Shown here in pieces: positions 1 to 8,616 of a stretch of 58,775 bases of DNA. The position numbers and the translations under genes are program-made. This stretch comes from CAYTCZ01 sp964436315 (GTDB lineage: Bacteria; Actinomycetota; Thermoleophilia; Gaiellales; Gaiellaceae). The notes beneath the pieces are model-generated. The model searched no databases and was not told where the DNA came from. It saw only the letters and a program-made list of their open reading frames with translations. How positions within the stretch are numbered: position 1 is the stretch's first letter; every line of letters starts with the position of its first letter. Where the stretch lies: assembly GCA_964436315.1 (NCBI GenBank), contig CAYTCZ010000004.1, forward strand, positions 1 to 58,775, read 5' to 3'.

Positions 1-686
1 AGGTGAATCTGCTCTTCGCATTCGAGTAGGCGAGCTTCGGCACCTTCGAGACGAGCGAGATCCGCGCCATTCGGGGCCATCTTTCGAACGGCCAAGGATC
101 GCTCGCGAGCCGTAGCGCGCTCTTCGATCGCGGCCAGGGCTTCGTCTCGGGCGCACTCGAGTTCGTGGAGAAGGCCAGAAACCGTTCGCTCGCTGATCGC
201 GGAGCCGTCTTTCACAGAGTGCTCTCGACTGCCGCCTCGGCGGCCTGTCGCTGCGGTCGCCCGGCGAGGGCCGAGATGTCGACTGCGGAACCCAAGCGTC
301 GCCAAAGCAATGAGGCCCACGACGATGACAAGCGGCCAACCGCCCAGCGCGAAGCAGGCGAGAACAAAAAACGCGCTGGCGACTGGGTAGAGCTGCTGGC
401 GCCAGCCGTCGTCGACCACGTATTCGTCACGCCCCGAGTCTTCTATGTCTCGGGCGCACAGGGCGCCCACGAGAGCGGCGACGGTGATCGCGCCGAGGAG
501 GAGCCAACCGCTCACAACGATGGCGACGATCACAATGAGAACGTAGATACCGATGGCAAGCCGGACCCGGTACTCCTCGGGGAGATGCTCGGAGATCCAG
601 TTTGCCTTTGCTGTGCGGCTCGTCACGTCGTCTAACCCGTCGAGCGAGGCCGCGTCACCCGGTTTACTCTCCTCCGATATTCCCAC
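1..686 (-). CDS. membrane protein of unknown function, C-terminus cut by window edge
   Basis: An open frame runs leftward off the window from GTG at 686 (another GTG lies at 626). It has about 38 polar residues, then a hydrophobic stretch of about 35 residues (LAIGIYVLIVIVAIVV onward), a short acidic loop, and a second hydrophobic stretch (AFFVLACFALGGWPLVIVVG). A charged tail rich in Glu, Arg and Ala follows and could be coiled coil. I do not recognise a family. The AGGAG at about 671-675 lies too far upstream of 626 and inside the longer form, so the start is uncertain. The coding frame is continuous with codon use typical of the window. It lies downstream of the glycerol-3-phosphate dehydrogenase gene on the same strand, separated by a strong hairpin. 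Confidence 0.7.
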   Translation of the reverse strand, partial: MGISEESKPGDAASLDGLDDVTSRTAKANWISEHLPEEYRVRLAIGIYVLIVIVAIVVSGWLLLGAITVAALVGALCARDIEDSGRDEYVVDDGWRQQLYPVASAFFVLACFALGGWPLVIVVGLIALATLGFRSRHLGPRRATAATGRRGGSREHSVKDGSAISERTVSGLLHELECARDEALAAIEERATARERSLAVRKMAPNGADLARLEGAEARLLECEEQIH

Positions 687-698
687 TAAGGGACTTGT

Positions 699-725
699 CG
701 TGAATCCCCCGGTTGGGGATTCACG
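699..725 (-). terminator. perfect 11-bp stem hairpin after glpD
   Basis: Arms CGTGAATCCCC (699-709) and GGGGATTCACG (715-725) are exact inverse complements around a 5-nt loop. The hairpin begins 14 nt after the stop of the upstream minus-strand gene. No long T-run follows, so it may be a weak or factor-assisted terminator, or an operator for the gene starting at 686. Confidence 0.55.
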
Positions 726-738
726 AAGTCAAGGCGAT

Positions 739-2262
739 TCATGCAGCGAACGGTGTCACTGTCGCAGGTCGCGCCGCGAGTGCCTCGATCTGCCGTCGGA
801 TCGAGTGCGTGACAAGTCCACGCGCTTCCAGTGTCGTTCGCCGGCGAACCACGTCATCGGTGGTCAGCGCCCACTCGCTATCGAAGGCGAAATACGCCTG
901 AGCCCAGACATCAGGGCCCGCTGGGTGAATTCGATCCAAGGCGCGATCGTCGACGTCTGCGTACCGCACGAGTGAACTCACCTCACTGCCGTAGTGATGG
1001 AGAAGATGATCGGAGACCTCGGGATCTTCGATGAGGCAGTCCGGAACAACAGTGAGCCCGGCACCCGGAAGCGGCGCGTCCGAAAGCCGCAACCGCCGAG
1101 GCCTGATGTCGACTGGAAGATGGCGCAACGCGTCGAGCGCGATCAGCCGATGCGTGGTGAGTTTCCCGCCGGCCACCGAGACCATGCCCGCCGGTCCGAC
1201 TGACAGGAGATGATCTCTCGAGAGTCTGGCCGTGGTGCCGTTTCTCGACGGCAGGACCCGAAGGCCGGCGATTGCCCTCGCGCGGTGCGCACCACGCAAC
1301 ATTCTCGCCGGAAGGAACGCCTCGGCTGAGGCGACCAACTCAGCGACGTCCGCATCAGTTGGAGCGACATCGGCAGGGTCACCCATGAACTCGTGGTCGG
1401 TCACGCCGAGAAGGAGGCTCCCCTCCCAGGGAACCGCGAAAGTCGCGCCGCGCGCCGGGTCGCCTGAGTAAGCGACTGCCCCCTGCCAGCCGACCGGCAG
1501 CGGAAGGAGCGCGTTGACTCCTTTGCTGAGCCGTGAGCATGGCCTGGCATGCGCGTCCTCGAGGACCCGCACGCGATCGACCCACGGTCCGGACGCGTTC
1601 ACTACAGCTCGACAGCGAAGCGGAAGGAACCTGGAGCTTTGATGATCTTGGAGCACCGCCCCGACCAGACGGGTGCCTCTCCGGTCGAGTGCAACGACCT
1701 CGATATGATTCACAACGGTGGCGCCCGCTCGGGCCGCCGCCTTGACCGTGGCAAGCGTCAGTCGACTGTCGTTTGTCTGCGCCTCCGGCAGTTCGGTGAG
1801 GTGCGGGAAGGGGGTGAAGTCAACGCCGGGTACGAGCGTGCGCGCACGTTTTGCGGAGATGAATCGCGGTCGGCCGGCCCCCCGTCCCGCGACAGCTCGA
1901 TAACCGACCAGGCCTGCCGCGAAGAGCGGCCACGGATAGCCCCCGGGCTCGACGAGAACCATGGGCATTGGGCGCACGAGATGAGGCGCAAGACGCTTGA
2001 GCAGAAGGTGGCGCTCACGCTGGGCGGCTCGCACGAGACCGAGCTGGCCGGTCGCCATGTAGCGGAGTCCTCCGTGAATGAGCTTCGAGGACGCGCTTGA
2101 GGTCGCACCCCCGAAGTCACCAGCGTCGACAAGGACGACGCGAAGACCGAGTCGAGCAGCGTCGTACGCGACTCGGCTGCCGATAATGCCGGCGCCGACG
2201 ACGAGGACGTCCCAGGTTCCAGACGTGAGGTGGTCAAGCGTCCACTCGCGAGGATCTGTCAT
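739..2262 (-). CDS. glpD: FAD-dependent glycerol-3-phosphate dehydrogenase
   Basis: Oxidises sn-glycerol-3-phosphate to dihydroxyacetone phosphate and passes electrons to the quinone pool; a membrane-associated flavoprotein. The N-terminal FAD-binding motif GAGIIGSR is at residues 23-30, followed by the GlpD signature SSKLIHGGLRYM at about 60. About 507 residues is normal for the family. ATG at 2262 is chosen because AGAGG lies about 7 nt upstream; a GTG start five codons earlier is possible. It is the last gene of an acyltransferase / DegT-like / GlpD operon, which ties glycerol-3-phosphate turnover to phospholipid precursor use. Family assignment is firm; operon role is inference. Confidence 0.93.
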   Translation of the reverse strand: MTDPREWTLDHLTSGTWDVLVVGAGIIGSRVAYDAARLGLRVVLVDAGDFGGATSSASSKLIHGGLRYMATGQLGLVRAAQRERHLLLKRLAPHLVRPMPMVLVEPGGYPWPLFAAGLVGYRAVAGRGAGRPRFISAKRARTLVPGVDFTPFPHLTELPEAQTNDSRLTLATVKAAARAGATVVNHIEVVALDRRGTRLVGAVLQDHQSSRFLPLRCRAVVNASGPWVDRVRVLEDAHARPCSRLSKGVNALLPLPVGWQGAVAYSGDPARGATFAVPWEGSLLLGVTDHEFMGDPADVAPTDADVAELVASAEAFLPARMLRGAHRARAIAGLRVLPSRNGTTARLSRDHLLSVGPAGMVSVAGGKLTTHRLIALDALRHLPVDIRPRRLRLSDAPLPGAGLTVVPDCLIEDPEVSDHLLHHYGSEVSSLVRYADVDDRALDRIHPAGPDVWAQAYFAFDSEWALTTDDVVRRRTTLEARGLVTHSIRRQIEALAARPATVTPFAA

Positions 2263-2273
2263 TGCGTCACCTC

Positions 2274-3521
2274 TCACGTCGCCTCAATGACTGGAGGCAC
2301 CGTGGCAAGGCGGTGTTGGTCGTTCGCGGCAATAACTTCGGCAAGGCGGTCGATCGCCTGCTCGGTCATCTCGGGGTACAAGGGGACGAAGAGGAGCTGT
2401 TCCATCATCCGCGATGCCTCACTGGGTTCGAAATCGCCGCGATCAGGTGGAGCACGGACGACGTCGATTGCGCTCGTCGCGGGAGTCGCATCGAATCCTG
2501 CAGCAGCAAGGTTGGCGCGCAGCATTTCTACGTCCGAGGCAACGAGCGGGAAGAGCCAGTGGGTCCGTATCTCAGCGCTAGCGCCCGGATGGATGACCGT
2601 GTGCGGTAGCGACCGTTGTAGCCGTTCTCCCAAGAGGACTCTGCGCTCAAAACGTGCGATGTCAAAGCTCGAGACGCGGTGCGCGAGCACAGCCAAGAGC
2701 GCATTGGACGGCCTCCGACGGAGGGCTCGCCGATAGTGGGCCTCGTTTCCGGAAGCTGCAAAACCGCGAACGCCGGATCGGATCGCCTGATCGAGCTCGA
2801 CAGCGAGCAACGCACTTCCGCGGAAGACGAGCCCGTAGATCGGCGGTCGGCTGAGCGTGTCGAGCACAAGACATCGCGCAGCCTTCACGAGATACTCGGA
2901 TCGCGACTGGGTGGGCCAGTCGCCCTGCAGTCGCTCCATTCGATGTCTTAGCCGGGCATTCCGGATCCGCAGGACGGCGCCGCCGAGGGCTGTGGATGTC
3001 TTGATCGTGCCGAAGCTGAACATCGAGATGTCGGCCGGCGAGTCGGAATCAGCCCCCGGGCCGCGGAAGCTCTGAGCGCAGTCCTCGACGAGCGTCAGGC
3101 CGCTCGAGTGAGCGAGGCTCGCTAGCTCATGGAGCCGAGCTCTGGTTCCGAAGAGGTGAGCTACGAGGATCAGGCGCGTCTTGGGACCAATTGCGTCTGC
3201 AACCAGGTCGACGTCGGGCTCGAGCGTCTCGACGTCGAGATCGACCGGCACTGCTCGAACTCCGTGCCGCTCGAGAAGTCTCACCATGTCCGGGTGAGTA
3301 ACGGCCGAGACCACGGCTTCGCTTCCCTCCGGAAGAGCGAGGGCATCGAGGAGCAGCTCGAAGCCTGAGCGAACCGACAGGCAGACGAGGAGCTCGCCGG
3401 AATGCGGAAATGCCGTCTTCACTGACTCTTCAAGCTCGGAGCGGTCCCGGCGCCAGAGAGAAGACAAGACTCCCGTGAGCAGTGTTCGGAAATCGATATC
3501 GAGCCGATGCCGCGGATACAT
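2274..3521 (-). CDS. DegT/DnrJ/EryC1/StrS-type PLP aminotransferase homologue
   Basis: Fold-type I PLP enzyme of the sugar aminotransferase family. The motif VEDCAQSF (cofactor-binding Asp region) is followed by FSFGTIKTSTALGG, where the Lys of GTIK is the expected PLP Schiff-base residue. At 415 residues it matches the family length. Family members transaminate nucleotide-linked keto sugars; here no sugar nucleotide genes are nearby, so the substrate is unknown. It starts 1 nt after the acyltransferase stop and ends 11 nt before glpD, so the three are probably co-transcribed. A link to glycolipid or glycerophospholipid head-group chemistry is speculation. Confidence 0.85.
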   Translation of the reverse strand: MYPRHRLDIDFRTLLTGVLSSLWRRDRSELEESVKTAFPHSGELLVCLSVRSGFELLLDALALPEGSEAVVSAVTHPDMVRLLERHGVRAVPVDLDVETLEPDVDLVADAIGPKTRLILVAHLFGTRARLHELASLAHSSGLTLVEDCAQSFRGPGADSDSPADISMFSFGTIKTSTALGGAVLRIRNARLRHRMERLQGDWPTQSRSEYLVKAARCLVLDTLSRPPIYGLVFRGSALLAVELDQAIRSGVRGFAASGNEAHYRRALRRRPSNALLAVLAHRVSSFDIARFERRVLLGERLQRSLPHTVIHPGASAEIRTHWLFPLVASDVEMLRANLAAAGFDATPATSAIDVVRAPPDRGDFEPSEASRMMEQLLFVPLYPEMTEQAIDRLAEVIAANDQHRLATVPPVIEAT

Positions 3522-3522
3522 C

Positions 3523-4323
3523 TCACTCGCCGCCTCCTCCGGGCGAAATGGGCGACGCGCTCGGCGTTCGATCTGGAAGCGTCTCGGGGAGCCCGGCCGC
3601 GAGCGCCTCGCATGCCTGTCGCCAGAGGCCCGTGATCGCGACCTCGAGCGTCTCCTTGACCATCGCGACGTCCTCGCGGTTTACACTCGATCCGGCGAAG
3701 CGGAGTGGCGGACCGAAGACGACCGCGCAGGCCTCTTCTCTTCCGAGCGACCATCCGAATGTCTCAAGACCGCATGGGACGACGGGAACTTGCTCGCGGA
3801 GGGCCAGGTAGGCGGCGCCAGGCTTGACGTTGCCCGGGTGGCCGAATCGTTGTCGTGTCCCCTCGACGTGGACTCCGACCACATGTCCGGCCTGTAGGTG
3901 GCGCGATGCGATTCGGATGGCCTCTCGATCGGGCTCGCCACGGCGGACGGCGAACGCCCCGGTCCATGCGAGCGCCTCTCCAATCACAGGCCTTTCGAGC
4001 AGTTCGGCCTTGGAGAAGAAATAGATCGGCCTCGGCGAGTAGATCCCCAGCAGGGGATGGTCGATCGCGCTCAGATGGTTCGCGGCGAGCACCACGCCGC
4101 CGGTACGAGGAATCCTCTCGACTCCGTAGGCACAGGACGGCGCCAGGGCCTGCAGCACCGGGGGTAAGACGTAACGGAGGGATGCCCAGAGGCGGGCCGG
4201 ATCGTTCCCCCAGAGCCTGGGTAGCCCGACGCGCGTGAGAATCCCCGACGAGTCCCTCGGAGCCAGCTGAGGTCGAGGCTGGAGCCTCACCTGTGATGCT
4301 TGCGTTTCATCGTGGAGGAGCAT
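3523..4323 (-). CDS. PlsC-type 1-acylglycerol-3-phosphate acyltransferase
   Basis: Lysophospholipid acyltransferase family, transferring an acyl chain to a glycerophosphate acceptor at the inner membrane. Motif I is NHLSAIDH, the HX4D catalytic pair. The phosphate-binding motif VEGTR follows at about 70 residues' distance, then VPVVPCGL. The upstream 30 residues carry no motif, so a shorter GTG start (within MLLHDETQASQVRL) is possible. It is the first gene of the operon that ends with glycerol-3-phosphate dehydrogenase, which fits a role in phosphatidate synthesis or remodelling. Confidence 0.88.
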   Translation of the reverse strand: MLLHDETQASQVRLQPRPQLAPRDSSGILTRVGLPRLWGNDPARLWASLRYVLPPVLQALAPSCAYGVERIPRTGGVVLAANHLSAIDHPLLGIYSPRPIYFFSKAELLERPVIGEALAWTGAFAVRRGEPDREAIRIASRHLQAGHVVGVHVEGTRQRFGHPGNVKPGAAYLALREQVPVVPCGLETFGWSLGREEACAVVFGPPLRFAGSSVNREDVAMVKETLEVAITGLWRQACEALAAGLPETLPDRTPSASPISPGGGGE

Positions 4324-4647
4324 TTGCGATCACTTCAAATGCTCGACATCCCAGGCCAAAACGGCATCGGGGCAATCCCTCGCGCGCACCCGGCGGTCTC
4401 CGGTATGAGCGCCCGCTTGCTTCGTCGAGGCGCGCTACGAAGCGCCTATGGCCGTCCCTGGCGCGCTTCTGAAGGCTTTCGTGCCGTTAGTCACGATCTC
4501 TGCCGACCAGCTGCGGTACAGCCAGTTCGCCGCTCCCCTTAACGACGACTTCATCTCAGCTCAATCTTCGCAAGGGGCCCTTAAAACCTCCTCGATAGAA
4601 CTCTGCTCACAGGAGGCGCGCGCGACCCACACTCGGCGGAGGCAGCA
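4324..4647. other. 324-nt intergenic region between divergent genes
   Basis: No reading frame here looks like a real gene. The region should hold promoters for the acyltransferase operon (leftward) and for the small zinc-finger gene (rightward). I see no clear paired -35/-10 boxes or strong hairpin. Confidence 0.5.
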
Positions 4648-4896
4648 ATGAGCGTCATCACCCAGGAATGGCCGGCAACAAAAGACATCGACTCGGAGTA
4701 CAAGCGCTGGCTACGCGACATCAAGGAGCGCGAGCACGTCAAGACGCTCTGCTCGATGTGCGGCGACTTCTTTGAGGGGGAGCTCTCGAAGGGTCGGAGG
4801 TGGCACGCCGCCCATCTCGCGAAGTCGCATCCTGACTTCGAGGTGCGACACACGCCGCGGCCGAAGCGTCGGTCGGGCAAGACAAAGAAGAAGTAG
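4648..4896 (+). CDS. small C2H2-like zinc-binding protein
   Basis: An 82-residue protein with GGAGG 6-7 nt before the ATG. Residues 36-39 are CSMC, followed about 20 residues later by H-x5-H in RRWHAAHLAKSHPD, giving a CxxC...HxxxxxH zinc-finger arrangement. The C-terminus is a very basic tail (PRPKRRSGKTKKK) that could bind nucleic acid. I do not recognise a named family. It is monocistronic and followed by a strong GC hairpin. Function unknown; DNA or RNA binding is an inference from the finger and tail. Confidence 0.75.
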   Translation: MSVITQEWPATKDIDSEYKRWLRDIKEREHVKTLCSMCGDFFEGELSKGRRWHAAHLAKSHPDFEVRHTPRPKRRSGKTKKK

Positions 4897-4910
4897 TCAC
4901 GATCGCACGT

Positions 4911-4932
4911 GGGCCCGGGGAACCCCGGGCCC
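4911..4932 (+). terminator. GC-rich hairpin after the zinc-finger gene
   Basis: GGGCCCGGGG (4911-4920), AA, CCCCGGGCCC (4923-4932): a perfect stem 14 nt after the stop codon, followed by a modest pyrimidine stretch. It also argues against starting the downstream DUF3179 gene at 4909. Confidence 0.7.
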
Positions 4933-5056
4933 GCAAGCTATCTCTATCACTTGAATTCACGCCCTCGACACCTTCCGCGCAAACCTGCGCGGTTCCCGCG
5001 GTTAACCTCGAAGGTGGGTGGTGGCACGGGGTGGCCCCCGCGTCGGGTCAGCGCGA

Positions 5057-6402
5057 TGATGTCGCAGGTGCAACCAGACTCGTGCATCGCTTGCGCCGAT
5101 CTGAATCGGAGTCGCATCAAACGACGTGTGAGGTTCGCCCTCCTCCTCTCCACCATGGCGCTCGCGCTCGTGGTTGCCGGATGCGGCACCACTCGCGACT
5201 CCTCCCCTCCACCTAGCGAGGACGCGAGCGCGAGCGCCACAGAGGATGCGGACGAGCCTGCCCCCGGATCTGAACCCGAAACGGCTAGCGAGGCACCGCC
5301 GGTTCCGGCGAATTCGGGCGAAGTCATTATCACGGCCAACCCGGAGGAGGCGCTGAATGTGCCTACCTTCGGCTGGGCGACTGATTTCACGCGCCACACC
5401 GTTCCGCTGAGCGACTTCCGCGGCGGCGGACCGGGAAAGGACGGGATTCCAGCGATCGACGACCCGTCGTTCGTCTCGACCGATGTGGCGGATGATTGGC
5501 TCGAAGCACGAGAGCCTGTCGTGGAGGTCGTGATCGGCCACCAGGCTCGCGCATACCCGCTTCAGATCCTGATTTGGCATGAGATCGTGAACGACGAGTT
5601 TGGTGGCGTCCCCGTCACGGTCACGTTCTGTCCGCTTTGCAACACCGCGCTGGCGTTCGATCGACGACTCGACGACCTGCTGCTCGACTTCGGAACGACC
5701 GGCAACCTCCGGAACTCGGATCTGGTGATGTACGACCGCCAGACCGAGAGCTGGTGGCAGCAGTTCGGCGGCGCGGGAGTCGTTGGTGAACTCGCTGGGA
5801 AGAAGTTGACTCTCGTGCCCGCCGCGATCGTTCCGTGGGAGCGGTTCGTCGAGGAACACCCCGAGGGCGAGGTGCTGTCTCGAGACACCGGCCACAACCG
5901 CCCGTATGGCGCGAACCCCTACACCGGCTACGACAGCATCGACACGCCTCCGTTCTTCCCCGCGGAAAACCTCGATGATGACCGATTGCCGCCGAAGGAA
6001 CGAGTGGTATTCATCGAGCGGAAGGGAGAGGCCGTCGCCGTACCTTTCGCCACGCTGGCGGACAAGGGAGCCGTCGAGGTACGTGTTGGCGGTGAGACGC
6101 TTCAGGTGACCTGGGAAGAGGGAACCCGTTCCGCCCTCGACTCTGCGACAATTCAGGAAGGGCGGGACGTCGGTTCGGCCGACGTGCGGTTGCCGAACGG
6201 AGAGCGCGTGCCCTTCGATACTCCATTCTGGTTCGCCGTAGCCGCGTTCAGGCCAGATGTCGTCATCGTGGAAGGCGACGCAGCCGGAGCGGCAGTTCAG
6301 AGCAACTCGGCGGAGGTCGAGAGCGAGTCGGCTGACGCTGAGACGAACTCCAGTTCGCCGAAAAAACGCTCAGCAGGCGGTCGATTCGTGACCGGCTACT
6401 AG
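5057..6402 (+). CDS. DUF3179-domain lipoprotein (Cys form)
   Basis: A lipoprotein signal (LLLSTMALALVVAGC, lipobox VAGC) is followed by an acidic Ser/Pro/Glu linker and a full DUF3179 domain. Family motifs are DGIPAIDDP, ARAYPLQILIWHEIVND and TFCPLCNTALAFDR; the CPLC pair is intact. A low-complexity Ser/Glu tail ends the protein. It is predicted to be anchored outside the membrane; the biochemical role of DUF3179 is unknown to me. The start is uncertain: ATG at 5057 or 5060, or GTG at 5128, which gives a shorter signal peptide. The frame is open back to 4909, but that stretch contains a terminator hairpin. It is the intact paralogue of the interrupted gene at 7131. Confidence 0.85.
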
Positions 6403-6418
6403 CAGTCAGCCGCCGCGC

Positions 6419-6438
6419 GGGCTCAGAACAACGAGCCC
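6419..6438. terminator. hairpin between convergent genes
   Basis: GGGCTC (6419-6424) and GAGCCC (6433-6438) with an 8-nt loop lie in the 54-nt space between two convergent genes. It could terminate transcription from both sides. Confidence 0.4.
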
Positions 6439-6456
6439 AAGACGTCGTGGCAGAGC

Positions 6457-6951
6457 TCATTGAGCCCAGGTAACGGCCTTCTTGATCCAAGCGAAGTCTG
6501 CGTTGTGGAGCTGAGGACGCTCGGCGGCGAAGACGAAAATCGCCGTGTCTCCTGAATCGAGCTCGAAGCCGAGAACGCGCATTGTTGGACCGAGCGGCCA
6601 GCTATCGGGTCGAAGCGTCCACGTGACAGCGGCCACGCGTCCCGTTCGACCACCGATGCGTGCGGTCTGCGTATAAAGCACCGTCGTGCCCGAGCCAACC
6701 GGCGGTCGAAGAAACCGGGCGGCGAACTCGCCGAATCCCTTTCCGGACCTCGCGACCGATCCTGACACGTATTTCAGGCTCACGAACGCGGCGTGTTGAC
6801 TCTCCGCATCGTTGAAGGTCGTGCCGAACCGCTCCACCTCTCCGCGCTTCCACCCTTCGGGATACCGGATCACGACCGTGCCATCCTGGCATGTCCGACT
6901 GAGCCACGCCGGCACGAAGTCGGGCGTGGAGGTCGAGCCTGATCGTGTCAC
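6457..6951 (-). CDS. hypothetical protein, possibly the body of a gene split by an in-frame TGA
   Basis: A 164-residue globular sequence (TVVIRYPEGWKRGEVERFG near the N-terminus) that I do not recognise; the PEGW motif and length resemble small photosystem-PsbP-like or stress-type lipoprotein domains, but this is weak. The first usable start in this piece is GTG at 6951. Directly upstream, in the same frame and separated by one TGA (6958-6960), lies ATG at 7056 with a membrane-anchor-like peptide (TGLLFVGGLFLAFSLV). The protein probably once ran from 7056 to 6457. Either the gene now uses the internal GTG or it is a pseudogene. Confidence 0.55.
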   Translation of the reverse strand: MTRSGSTSTPDFVPAWLSRTCQDGTVVIRYPEGWKRGEVERFGTTFNDAESQHAAFVSLKYVSGSVARSGKGFGEFAARFLRPPVGSGTTVLYTQTARIGGRTGRVAAVTWTLRPDSWPLGPTMRVLGFELDSGDTAIFVFAAERPQLHNADFAWIKKAVTWAQ

Positions 6952-7130
6952 GCCCCCTCATCGAGACGTGCGCCGGCCGTGGGGTACGAGCGAGAATGCG
7001 AGGAAGAGCCCGCCTACGAACAGGAGACCTGTCGCCTGTGAACGTGCGAGCCTCATCGGAGCGGTTTGATGCCGCCGAAGATCGGTTCGTTCCTTTGAGC
7101 CCCGGTTCGGACAACAGGCATCGTACGAGC

Positions 7131-8187
7131 ATGGTGCGCTTCTTGAAGACACTTGCCATCGTCGGCGGTGTCGGACTCGTGGTGTTTCTCGTCTATCGCG
7201 TGTCCGGCGGCACACCGCCTGTCGAGGTTCACGGCGATGACCGCGCGCGCCCGCTGTCGACTGCCATCGCAGCGTTCGATCCTGCGGATATTGACACCAT
7301 CCTTCGCCGAGACGCGATTCCAGCCATCCACGATCCTGAAATCGTCTCTGGTGCTGAGGCCGAGCTTCTGGAGGACGAGTTCGTGATCGGCATCGAAATC
7401 GAAGGCCAGGCGCGGGCGTATCCCATCCGCGTGCTCTCTGCCCACGAGATCGTCAACGACGGGATTGCAGGCGAGCCGTACGCTGTGACCTGGTGACCGC
7501 TCTGCTTCTCAGCGGTCGTGTACGACCGCCGGGTTGCGGGACAGACGGTGTCCTTCGGAGTCTCAGGGAAGCTCTATCGAAAACTCGCTGATCATGTATG
7601 ACCGCGAGACTCAAACGCTTTGGAGCCACCTCTTGGGCGCCGGCGTCCAGGGCGAACTCGTCGGAACGCGACTCGAGACGATTCCCGCCTTCTTCGGCGA
7701 ATGGCGCGCCTGGAAAGAGCTCCACCCCGAATCCCTCGCTCTCTCGCCGGCCCGGAGTCCGTACGGAAACTACGGGGATTCGTACGCCGGCTACTACACG
7801 AGTCAGCGAACAGGCATCCAGGGCATCGCCTTCAAGGATGATCGGCTGGAGCCAAAAGACCTGGTTCTCGGTGTGATGGCGCCCGCGGCAAAGGGCTATT
7901 CATTCGCCGATGTCGAACGTGAGGGCGTCATCCGCGATCGCCTCGCGGGCTCGGACGTCGAGATCGTCTGGAACGCGTCCGCGAGGAATCCCGAAGCATT
8001 CCTCGTAGACGCCAAGGGAAAGACCCGCCTCCCTTCGACGCCGATCTTCTGGTTCGCCTGGGTCGACTTCTTCCCGGGCGCCCCGCTTTGGGCCGCAGGT
8101 CCCAGCGAGCTACCGGCACGATCGACCGAGCCCGGGTCGCAGTCGGGTGGGCCGTCCGCGGATCCCGGCGGCCCATCAACCGAGTAA
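7131..8187 (+). CDS. DUF3179 protein: candidate selenoprotein, with a 1-nt frameshift
   Basis: Starts at ATG 7131 with one membrane anchor (LAIVGGVGLVVFLVYR). The DUF3179 motifs follow: DAIPAIHDP, ARAYPIRVLSAHEIVND and YAVTW-stop-PLC. The stop is TGA at 7494-7496, exactly where the intact paralogue has the first Cys of CPLC. Reading through gives PLCFSAVVYDRRVAG, all as expected for the family. The frame is lost again in the A-run at 7580-7583; removing one A joins KLYR to NSLIMYDRETQTLW. The second half (to 8187) is normal to its end. UGA may encode selenocysteine, with the frameshift an assembly error or programmed; or the gene is a pseudogene. A hairpin of suitable geometry follows the UGA. 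Confidence 0.7.
7512..7529 (+). promoter_or_regulatory. SECIS-like hairpin downstream of UGA
   Basis: Stem GCGGTCG (7512-7518) / CGACCGC (7523-7529) with loop TGTA. The stem starts 15 nt after the TGA and the apical loop about 22 nt after it, with a G in the first two loop positions. These agree with the general bacterial SECIS rules I recall. An alternative 7-bp hairpin (GACCGCT / AGCGGTC, 7495-7501 / 7511-7517) overlaps it. Confidence 0.4.
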
Positions 8188-8481
8188 GAGACGAGCGCAG
8201 ACCGCATCGCGCGCGAGCTTGCGTGCCATTCGCGTCGACGCTTCCTGCCCCCATGCCGCTCGGATCCTTGGGGTCGGGCGACGAGCGACAGCTTTCGGCG
8301 ACTCGCGATTCGTCGCCGGCCGAGTTCAAGCGGCACGCCTGATTCCGCGTCCTGGAGCGTCACCCTGAGACGGGTGAGTTGTGTCTCACCTGGAGTAGCG
8401 CTGAGTCTGTGTTGTAAATGTTTCGAGGTTTCACGGTTTGGTGAGAATCGTGCGGCTACGCTCAGATCGGGTGGCGGGTGG

Positions 8482-8516
8482 CGCACTCTCCCCACCCGGG
8501 TGGGGAGGTGGGTGCG
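8482..8516. repeat. strong palindrome directly abutting the gap
   Basis: CTCCCCACCC (8488-8497) and GGGTGGGGAG (8498-8507) form a perfect 20-bp palindrome. Outer arms CGCAC (8482-8486) and GTGCG (8512-8516) extend it to the first N. Confidence 0.6.
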
Positions 8517-8616
8517 NNNNNNNNNNNNNNNNNNNNNNNNNNNNNNNNNNNNNNNNNNNNNNNNNNNNNNNNNNNNNNNNNNNNNNNNNNNNNNNNNNNN
8601 NNNNNNNNNNNNNNNN
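8517..8616. other. assembly gap (100 N)
   Basis: Exactly 100 N, a conventional placeholder length, so the real gap size is unknown. Its left border is a strong palindrome, which may have caused the break. Confidence 0.95.

Noticed and set aside
165..635. 156-residue plus-strand frame at the left edge
   Set aside because: It lies opposite a minus-strand frame with clear membrane segments; composition is polar and repetitive.
4300..4651. Two frames (4300-4542 and 4448-4651) in the intergenic region
   Set aside because: No ribosome site, no recognisable motif, and they run into the upstream parts of real genes.
6958..6960. TGA of the minus-strand gene as a second selenocysteine codon
   Set aside because: No conserved Cys or CxxC context and no hairpin of suitable spacing; a nonsense change or separate start is simpler.
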